Assembly (NCBI GenBank): GCA_964020155.1
Contig: OZ026556.1
Span: forward strand, 1,704,501-1,768,500
Direction of reading: 5' to 3'
Source: Chondrilla cf. caribensis
Lineage: Eukaryota > Porifera > Demospongiae > Chondrillida > Chondrillidae
Length of the DNA stretch: 64,000 nucleotides
The notes beneath the pieces were generated by a model. It searched no databases, was not told the DNA's origin, and saw only the letters and a program-made list of their open reading frames with translations. Shown in pieces: positions 47,052 through 64,000 of this stretch. Within the stretch, counting starts at the first letter, position 1; each line of letters begins with the position of its first letter. Position numbers and translations under genes: made by a program.

Positions 47052-48244
47052 ATGATGTTGTATCCCTTTTTACAAAGATACCGACCCAGTTAGCCACCAA
47101 AGTAGCCCGTCAGCGTCTCCAAGATGACACCAGCCTATCCAACCGAACCTCCTTAACCCCTAATGAAATAGTGTCCCTTCTAGAACTATGCCTAGATGCC
47201 ACCTTTTTCGCTTTCCATGAAACATTCTACCAACAAATCCATGGCACCGCAATGGGATCCCCAGTGTCAGTCGTAGTTGCAGACCTAGTAATGGAGGATA
47301 TAGAATCTAGAGCCCTTGCCACTTACCCCTGTCCACCTAAGTTCTGGAAGCGTTATGTAGATGATACCTTTTGTGTCCTCAAAACTCAAGAAGTAGATAA
47401 GTTCCACCACCACATCAATTCCATAGAAGAGACAATACAATTTACAATAGAGAAAGAATCCGAATCAAAACTAGCCTTTTTAGATGTACTTGTTTCCCAT
47501 AGCCCTGATAAGACCCTGAACACCACAGTTTATAGGAAACCCACCCACACAGATAAATACCTAGATTTCCATTCCAATCATCCCATTGCCCATAAGTTAG
47601 CTGTAATAAGAACTTTAAATCACCGAGCCCACAGCCTCCCGTCCTCACCCTCCGCCATAGATGAAGAAGAAGAAAGAATAGCCCAGGCCCTCGAGATGAA
47701 TGGATACCCTAGGAATCTAATCGAAAACCCACCACAATTGACCCAAGCACAGCCTAGCCAAGATGAAACCGCCTCCAATCCCACCTTTGTTACCATCCCC
47801 TATGTAAAAAACACATCAGAAGCAATCCGACGTATCCTCACCCCCCTAGGAATAAAAACAACCTTTCAGCCCATAAACACCCTTAGGCATCTGATAGTTC
47901 ACCCCAAAGATCCCATCCCTAAAGAAGACAAAGCAGGAGTAGTGTACCAGATCCCATGTAGTGATTGCCCACAAACATACATAGGCCAGACTGGACGAAC
48001 CTTAGGACAGAGACTAAAGGAACACAAAAAGGCAGTAAAAGATAAGAATACACTGACATCAGCCCTAGCAGAACATACATGTCAGACAGGCCACACCGTA
48101 GACTGGTCCCAAACAGAAATTTTAGGAACAAGTCAAAACACCTCAAGAAGATGCCTTTTAGAATCATGGATGATCCAGAAAGAACCACACACATTAAACA
48201 GAGAACTCGGAACATTACCCACCACATACCAACAACTATTTTAG
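47045..48244 (+). CDS. Penelope-like reverse transcriptase with GIY-YIG endonuclease, 5'-truncated
   Basis: About 400 codons open to TAG at 48242-48244. The reading starts at RT motif A (YDDVVSLFTKIP, first catalytic Asp) and has motif B (GTAMGSPVSVVVADL), motif C (RYVDDTF, catalytic DD) and the LAFLD and YRKPTHTDKYL blocks. A linker leads to GIY-YIG: VVYQIPCSDC, then TYIGQTGR, QRLKEH and the Glu of LLESW. RT followed by GIY-YIG is specific to Penelope-like elements. The N-terminal RT region is missing; the first few codons lie in or at the junction with the inverted left copy, so the element is probably not autonomous. Codon content is AC-rich compared with neighbouring host exons. Confidence 0.93.
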   Translation: MYDDVVSLFTKIPTQLATKVARQRLQDDTSLSNRTSLTPNEIVSLLELCLDATFFAFHETFYQQIHGTAMGSPVSVVVADLVMEDIESRALATYPCPPKFWKRYVDDTFCVLKTQEVDKFHHHINSIEETIQFTIEKESESKLAFLDVLVSHSPDKTLNTTVYRKPTHTDKYLDFHSNHPIAHKLAVIRTLNHRAHSLPSSPSAIDEEEERIAQALEMNGYPRNLIENPPQLTQAQPSQDETASNPTFVTIPYVKNTSEAIRRILTPLGIKTTFQPINTLRHLIVHPKDPIPKEDKAGVVYQIPCSDCPQTYIGQTGRTLGQRLKEHKKAVKDKNTLTSALAEHTCQTGHTVDWSQTEILGTSQNTSRRCLLESWMIQKEPHTLNRELGTLPTTYQQLF

Positions 48245-48364
48245 TCCCCCAGTACTTATTATTATTCTTACATCATCTCACCACCCGCCTTATTATTATT
48301 CACACGTCATCTTATCATCACCTGTCACCACACGCATAAAAGACGCACTCACACCCTGTATTCC

Positions 48365-48410
48365 ATACCACTGAAGAAGACAGCAGTCAGCTGTCGAAAC
48401 GTTTGGTGTA
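48365..48410 (+). ncRNA. Hammerhead-ribozyme-like motif of the Penelope-like element (candidate)
   Basis: CTGAAGA (48371-48377) is followed by a perfect 6-bp hairpin GACAGC-AGTCA-GCTGTC (48379-48395) and GAAA (48396-48399). Flanks ATACCA and TGGTGT can pair as stem I. Penelope-like elements are known to carry minimal hammerhead ribozymes at this place. Here an extra A precedes stem II and stem III is not clear, so activity is unproven. The inverted copy is at 46617-46662 on the minus strand. Confidence 0.45.
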
Positions 48411-48462
48411 AAAATTATTTGGCTAGTGAATTACATTGAATTTGCGATATAATTATTATACT

Positions 48463-50712
48463 ATTGCATTGTCTTTATATTGTAGTATGTATGTGTCTAT
48501 CAATTTAATTATGGTAGAAATTCATAATTATAATACAATATGAATATAATAATAATATTATGCATATAGTCTTTTTAAATTGTTCAAGTATACGTACATA
48601 CGTATACGTATTTTTTGTCAAAAACATCATAGCTATTCAAGCACCACTGATAGATAAGAGAGTGATCATAATGTGTATCGGATGCACCTCATGCTACACC
48701 CGTGCATTCATGTGAACAAGTGTTTATAATTCAGGCGATGCATCCATATCCTAGAGTGTAATAGCACTCTATATGTAGGGATGACGCGAAAACAAATACA
48801 TAAGTATATGCAGCTAAGCTAGCCTGGAACAAATATCACCTTCCTGCACATTCCTCTGCCAGCAGGTATGGTATGTCCGCAGATTGAAGGGGTGGTTAGC
48901 ATTTACTCATATATGATTCCCACCAATACACCTGAAACAAATACCACTTTGCCATGCATGTACACCCCTTCCAATAAAGCAAGATTTACTGAATGATATG
49001 AGTAATGCCCGATGGTGCTCAGCATGTTGGAGATGAGGAGCGTTTCAGGATTTAGTTATGTCATTGAGCCAAGCTAGATCTGGAACAAATATCAGCTTGA
49101 CACACACACACACACACCATAAGCTATGCAGAAAGGTGCTTAGCATATTATTCATAATCTTTCCAATACATAGAAAATATTAGGCATCTCTGAATGTAGG
49201 AAGGACCACAAGCCATGTATGGAGTTGGAGAGTGTTTCAGAACTTAGTTCTCGTCCCAAGGTATGTCTGGACCAATTATCAGCTAGATACACCTCCTCTG
49301 CAATTAGCTACATCATACATTACTTAACGTATTCTCCCCATTCTCTCCCATACATTGAAAATATTAAGCAGATGGGAAGTGTTTCAAAATGTTAGTCCCA
49401 TCCCAAACTAGGTCTATACCAAGTTTTGACATGCCTCATCTGCCATAATCTACGTCAAAGGATGCACAGGTTCAGAACGTGTGGTGCTAGGACCAGAAAT
49501 TGACCCATAGCACCATCTTGAATAACTAGTGTTTACAGGCTACATACAGAGATCACAAAAGCTTCAGAACTTAGTTCCATCCCGAGCTAGGTCTGGACTA
49601 AATATCAGCTTGACATGTGCCCTCTACCAGGAGCTAAGTCAAAGGGTGCTCAATATTTGTTCTCTTTCCTCTCCTTCTTCTCCTTATTCTTTCCCATACA
49701 GAGGAAAGAATATAAAGCACCTCTAAGCTATGGGCCACATACTGAGACGGGGATGGTTAAGAAGTTAGTTTATGCTATCAGCTAGGTCTGGTGAAAATAT
49801 CAAGTTAACACGCCCTCTCTCCCATGATTTATGCGAAAAGGTGCTTAGCATTTTATTCTCCTATTCTCTCCCTTACATTGAAGAAATATTAAGCACCTCC
49901 GAATGTAGCTAAGGTTATGGGCCACGTACTGAGATGGGAATTGTTCCACAAGTTAGTTCACATCCCCAGCTAGATTTATTCAAATTATCAAGTTGACACA
50001 CCCCCTCCCCCATGAGCTATACAAAAAGGTGCTTAGTGTTTTCTCTCATATACAGTACTTTCCCATACATAGATGAAATGTTAAGCACCTCCGGATGTAG
50101 CTGGGGTTACGGGCCACCTATTGAGATAGGAAATGTTTCAAATGTTAGTTCCCATCAATACCTAGGTCTGGCTAAAATATCTAGTTGACACGCCCCCTCC
50201 GCCATGAGCTATGCAGAAAGGTGCTTATAGTGTTTTCTCCCCTATACTTTCCCATACATTGAAAAAATATTAGGCACCTCCGAATGTAGCTGGGGTTACG
50301 AGCCACCTATTGAGATGGGAATTGTTTCACAAGTTATACATGTCCCCAGCTAGGTTTGTTTGAAACATCAAGTTGACATCCCCCTCCTCCATGAGCTATG
50401 CAGAAAGGTGCTTATAACAATTTCTCTCCTATACTTCCCCATACATTGAAAATATATTAAGCACCTCCAAATGTGGCTGGGCTTAAGGCCCACATATTGA
50501 GATGGGAATAGCTTCAGCATTTAGTTCATGCCATCAGCTAGGTCAGAGCTAGTCCCCGGTAAGCATCTTGTGTGTGTATGTACACATAAGATGCACGTGA
50601 ACAAACAGGATATGTGTGCTATAGTATCGGTTGCAATAACATTCATAAATTTCAATTGACTGAAGAAAACAAATTACACATAAAATGATTGGTGTTTCAA
50701 TCATGCAGAGTG
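48463..50712. other. Intergenic region, Penelope-like element to RPL38
   Basis: No coding exon recognised. It is dominated by the diverged satellite listed next and by a unit shared with a formin intron. Confidence 0.6.
48830..50560. repeat. Diverged tandem satellite, period about 188 bp
   Basis: About nine imperfect units. Shared words include AGCTATGCAGAAAGGTGCTTA, TTCCCATACATTGAAAA, TTAAGCACCTCCGAATGTAG and TGAGATGGGAA. The GTGCTTA anchor recurs at 49841, 50029, 50221 and 50408 (spacing 187-192). Earlier units are shorter and more diverged. Confidence 0.85.
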
Positions 50713-50767
50713 TCACTTGCTCTTCTTCTTGTTTGTCTTAGATAATTCTTTAACTTCAAGACCTAAC

Positions 50768-50836
<69 letters not shown>

Positions 50837-51762
50837 GTGAGTGAGTGTGTTAACAACCGACAAAGACAGATCGAGAAGTAACTGCAAACACTACAGAACA
50901 TTCACTATCTTGTAGACTGTTCGTGGAAATCTTGGAAGTTCTTTGATTGGAAATCGTGCGACCCTTCAAGGCACCCAGTGAGAACTGATACAAAAGGAAC
51001 CGAAACCCCATTACTAGACAAGGGGTACTAAATCACATAGAAGACGACTGTGTGAATGTTTCCCATGTGAGCCCTGAAAATGTGGAACTGACTACAAGCA
51101 ATGGTCAGTTGCTGTTGGGCAGTGTCTGAACTCCTTGGTGATGCACACGTGACCCCATACCCACGACAGCATAAACAAGTTAACAACCCAATACGTACAC
51201 TTGCACCCACCTGGTGGTAGAGATTGTTTCAACTTGTCTGCTTTCTCTGTATCTAACACTACCAGTGTGTACAGGTACTTTGAGCACCTGACCTTGAACT
51301 TCACACGATCCTTCCCCTTCATTATCTTCACAGCTGAAGGAAGCAAGCAACTTCGTATTACACAGCATCATCGAGAAGCACTACTAACATTGTGTCTCAG
51401 AAGTGAAGAGACATGTAGCCGATACTACACAGTGCTGTAGTGAGCCACAAGGAAGCAGACACTACACAGTACTACGGTAAGCCACAAGGTAGCAGGCACT
51501 ACGCAGTACTACGGTACGCCACAAGGTAGCAGGCACTACGCAGTACTATGGGGAGTCAGGCGCGTAACACTGGATACCTTGAGGATTGCATAGGGGCCTA
51601 CACCAGCCTGTTTTATGCTATGTACATACATTTAGCATCCTTTCTTCGCGCCGTTACCAAGAAGTCTTTAATTTCTTTGATTTCCTTAGGCTACAGAGAT
51701 GAAAATACACAGATGTAAGTGGAAGATTAAGAACCCGAATGGGGATGTATAGGGCGCACCAT
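50713..51762 (-). CDS. RPL38: 60S ribosomal protein L38 (eL38)
   Basis: Four coding exons on the minus strand: 51762-51760 (ATG alone, then gtgcgc donor), 51690-51630, 51333-51211, 50762-50713; 78 residues. The sequence follows eL38 through: [68 protein letters not shown]. eL38 is a small large-subunit ribosomal protein. An extra basic tail (SKTNKKKSK) makes it about 8 residues longer than the 70-residue human protein. The start codon forms its own exon fragment, as is common in ribosomal protein genes. A (GA)n tract directly upstream of the last exon supplies its pyrimidine tract on the minus strand. Divergent with the formin gene; 365 bp separate the start codons. Confidence 0.95.
50771..50833. 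repeat. (GA)n tract serving as the polypyrimidine tract of RPL38 intron 3
   Basis: About 31 GA units, (TC)n on the transcribed strand, ending 8 nt before the acceptor of the last RPL38 exon. Confidence 0.93.
51425..51555. repeat. About 40-bp tandem repeat, three copies, RPL38 intron 2
   Basis: Units built from GCCACAAGGTAGCAGGCACT and ACGCAGTACTACGGTA. Confidence 0.85.
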
Positions 51763-52127
51763 GGTATTCTCGCGTGTCCACTTTCACAATTTCTACAAAA
51801 TGAAAGAATAAGAATAGACTTTAAATAAAACACAAAATACATACGAAAATTATGTTGATACATTAGAATGACTATTCAGTAGAGATACTACAAGAACAAG
51901 AGCGATGCGTTTCGTACCCCAACACTCACCGAACATAAGGGAATAAATAGTGGGCGTGTCTTGAAACAAATTACAGGGGTGTACTCCGCCCCAGCTGGTC
52001 GCCGTACTCAAGCAGATTCGTATTTGCAAGGATCTCTGCTTGCCTTTCGTCGTCTTTGTCTGATCCTCTAGACGGTGTACCTTGCACAGGACAGAGGTAA
52101 ATAGGTGCTAAAGAGAACCATCCCGCA
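51763..52127. promoter_or_regulatory. Divergent promoter region of RPL38 (-) and the formin (+)
   Basis: 365 bp between the two start codons, with a GC-box-like CCGCCCC near 51987 and GGGCGTG near 51953. No TATA box at a convincing place. The region also holds the 5' untranslated parts. Confidence 0.5.
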
Positions 52128-62563
<10,436 letters not shown>

Positions 62564-63348
62564 CTGAGGTTGTTGTAGAACTACCATTCGTTACTTTTGT
62601 ATGTAATTTCCATTCAATGTAATATTTTTGTATATATATATACAATTTAGAATAAAATTAATGCTATAAATACCGTGTATATTGTATGATATAATATTAT
62701 TGAATTGGACACTTCATGTACTAGTAGTGATTTCAAAGTGAACTGTCATAACAAATTTTGGCAGGTGTAAAGTTTATTTTAATTCTGAGTCAATTTTTGC
62801 GGGATTTTTCCTGCCAAAAATAAATTTAAACCTACCTAACAAAGTTTATCTTATCAATGTGATTGACAGGCAAAGTATATAGTATCTATGGTTATATAAG
62901 CTATTACTTTTCCCATGCACTAGTACTACCATTCTTCCAAGTATAGTTCAATGCATGGAAACATTGAGATTGAACAATATAGCAACAGATTTTCCAACAA
63001 AACTCCTCATTGGGAGGTTATGTGTACTTAGCAGTGTCTACATATGGTGCTATGGGGTCGAATTCTGGTCACATACACTTCAATTCCAAACATACAAGAA
63101 TATATTATTATGTTCAAACACATCTGCCCTGGTGCTACATTTTATTCGATAGATAAATGTGGCAGCAAAATTTAATCCTATGATATTGAGAGGTAGAGTA
63201 TATAATTTTTCGTTTGTAGGATAAATTTCTGCGTCTCAAAATGTCTTAGGACGATTTCGGCCGAGATCGATGGGTTGACTTTTGGCATGACAAAACTGTC
63301 GAACACATAATTAAAGTGACGTCATGTGTATTACGTAAGACAATCAAA
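62564..63348. other. Intergenic region, formin 3' flank and GPANK1 promoter
   Basis: AATAAA at 62651-62656 lies 88 nt past the formin stop and is its likely polyadenylation signal. A perfect CRE TGACGTCA at 63317-63324 lies 25 bp before the GPANK1 ATG. The rest is AT-rich without recognised genes. Confidence 0.6.
63317..63324. promoter_or_regulatory. CRE (TGACGTCA) upstream of GPANK1
   Basis: Third promoter-proximal perfect CRE palindrome in the window, ending 25 bp before the start codon. Confidence 0.5.
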
Positions 63349-64000
63349 ATGGCGGACTTGACGACCAAGAAACGTACTTTGCCATTGCAAGATTTAGCTG
63401 AACCCATTCTTTTTGTTAGTGCTCGAAACAAGAGCGAAAAAGAAGTTGAAAATCATTTGAAACCAATACGACCTCAAGGGAGTTTAAGTGGGGAGGAAAT
63501 ATATAAATTCTACACATCTCTAGTAACGGCTGAAACACAAGGAAATGAAGAAAAGAAATTGGAGAAGTCAAAAAGTAAACCTGGTGTGAGTGTTCGTTCA
63601 AGAGTTACAAGTACTACCAAGAAAACTGAATCTAGAGTTCTACCTCGGAAAAAGTCCTCTACGTCGGAAATATTCACTTTTGCTCAAGAAGGAAAGGTGA
63701 GGGAGTTGAAGAACGCTCTTGAGTCATCTGACGAGTATGACTTGAATTTCCAAGACATGTATGGATGGACTGTGCTCATGTCTGCAGCTTGTGCGGGTCA
63801 CCTGGACGTGGTGGATTACCTGCTTTCGAGAGGAGTTGAGTGGAAAACGCTGTTTGATAAGTCAGGACGGACTGCTGTTGATCTGGCTAGAGCATCGGGT
63901 CACTTGCACGTTGCTGAATGGATTGAAGCTAAAGGTACTGTCTCGGGTTCATCCGATTACTTCCGTAAGAATGCCTCAAGCAATCAAGACGAGTTGCAAA
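63349..64000 (+). CDS. GPANK1: G-patch and ankyrin-repeat protein, GPANK1-like (5' part, cut by window end)
   Basis: Open from ATG at 63349 to the window end (217 codons) with no stop. The N-terminus has GEEIYKFYTSLV, matching the short ARAFYEALI-type helix of GPANK1. A basic, Ser-rich linker follows, then FTFAQEGKVRELKNALES and two ankyrin repeats (GWTVLMSAACAGHLDVVDYL and GRTAVDLARASGHLHVAEWI), separated by an aromatic GVEWKTLFDKS segment where GPANK1 has AAWVGVCELS. The G-patch expected further on lies outside the window, so the assignment rests on the ankyrin pair and its context. GPANK1 is a nuclear protein of poorly known function, probably RNA-related through its G-patch. The ATG sits in the ATGGCGG context of a typical first exon. 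Confidence 0.82.
   Translation, partial: MADLTTKKRTLPLQDLAEPILFVSARNKSEKEVENHLKPIRPQGSLSGEEIYKFYTSLVTAETQGNEEKKLEKSKSKPGVSVRSRVTSTTKKTESRVLPRKKSSTSEIFTFAQEGKVRELKNALESSDEYDLNFQDMYGWTVLMSAACAGHLDVVDYLLSRGVEWKTLFDKSGRTAVDLARASGHLHVAEWIEAKGTVSGSSDYFRKNASSNQDELQ

Larger units (their letters stand above)
46533..48462 (+). mobile_element. Penelope-like retroelement with inverted terminal copy and target duplication
   Basis: A truncated reverse transcriptase/GIY-YIG ORF is bracketed by two inverted 476-bp copies of the element's 3' end (46576-47051 and 47976-48451), identical over the stretches I compared. Outside them, AATTATTATACT occurs at 46533-46544 and 48451-48462, which fits a 12-bp target-site duplication. 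About 31 bp at 46545-46575 then form an extra tail on the left copy. Inverted partial copies with a short tail are a known Penelope arrangement. It lies just past the IFT140 stop, probably in or near that gene's 3' untranslated region. The near identity of the repeats suggests recent insertion. Confidence 0.92.

Noticed and set aside
46688..47100. Minus-strand GIY-YIG-like gene
   Set aside because: It is the inverted 3' copy of the Penelope-like element, not a separate gene.

Overview
This is animal (metazoan) nuclear DNA. Every gene is split by GT-AG introns, and most exon junctions can be fixed because the conserved protein reads through them. The proteins are typical animal ones: USP22-type deubiquitinase, MEAF6, PKA type I regulatory subunit, SPSB3, IFT27, CHMP6, sphingosine kinase, IFT140, RPL38, a formin-like protein and GPANK1. 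Introns and spacers are packed with GT/CA microsatellites, minisatellites, TACGTA/TATGTA low-complexity sequence and small inverted-repeat elements. Species cannot be fixed from the sequence. A compact, intron-rich, repeat-rich non-vertebrate is likely, and a sponge or other early-branching animal is only a guess.

Layout. 1-911: 3' end of a USP22-like gene (+). 2048-4324: MEAF6 (+). 4803-9014: PKA RI subunit (+). 11293-12048: single-exon SPSB3 (-), head to head with IFT27 (12297-14344, +). 15054-18540: a RAMA-domain gene of unknown function (-), head to head with CHMP6 (18629-23044, +) across 88 bp. 23751-27447: sphingosine kinase (+). 27659-46445: IFT140 in 34 exons (+). 46533-48462: a Penelope-like retroelement flanked by 476-bp inverted repeats and an apparent target duplication, inserted about 90 bp past the IFT140 stop. 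48830-50560: diverged tandem satellite of about 188 bp. 50713-51762: RPL38 (-), head to head with an FMNL-type formin (52128-62563, +). 63349-64000: 5' part of GPANK1 (+), cut by the window edge.

How the genes relate. They are independent housekeeping, signalling and ciliary genes, not an operon. IFT27 (IFT-B) and IFT140 (IFT-A) act in the same ciliary transport system. Three pairs share short divergent promoters. From general knowledge of human gene locations, USP22, FMNL1, PRKAR1A, RPL38, SPHK1 and CHMP6 all lie on human chromosome 17, and SPSB3 and IFT140 on 16p13.3. The window therefore looks like a piece of an ancient animal linkage group.

Most unusual structure. Several minisatellites are built from a real splice junction. 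Exon end plus 5' splice site is tandemly repeated at CHMP6 exon 6, IFT140 exons 19 and 31 and formin exon 5, and a 3' splice site is repeated before formin exon 11. Separately, eight GT runs begin 0-15 nt after a 5' splice site, always with GT on the sense strand; the longest is 526 bp and uninterrupted. More than ten small elements with CAGTG...CACTG ends also sit in introns.
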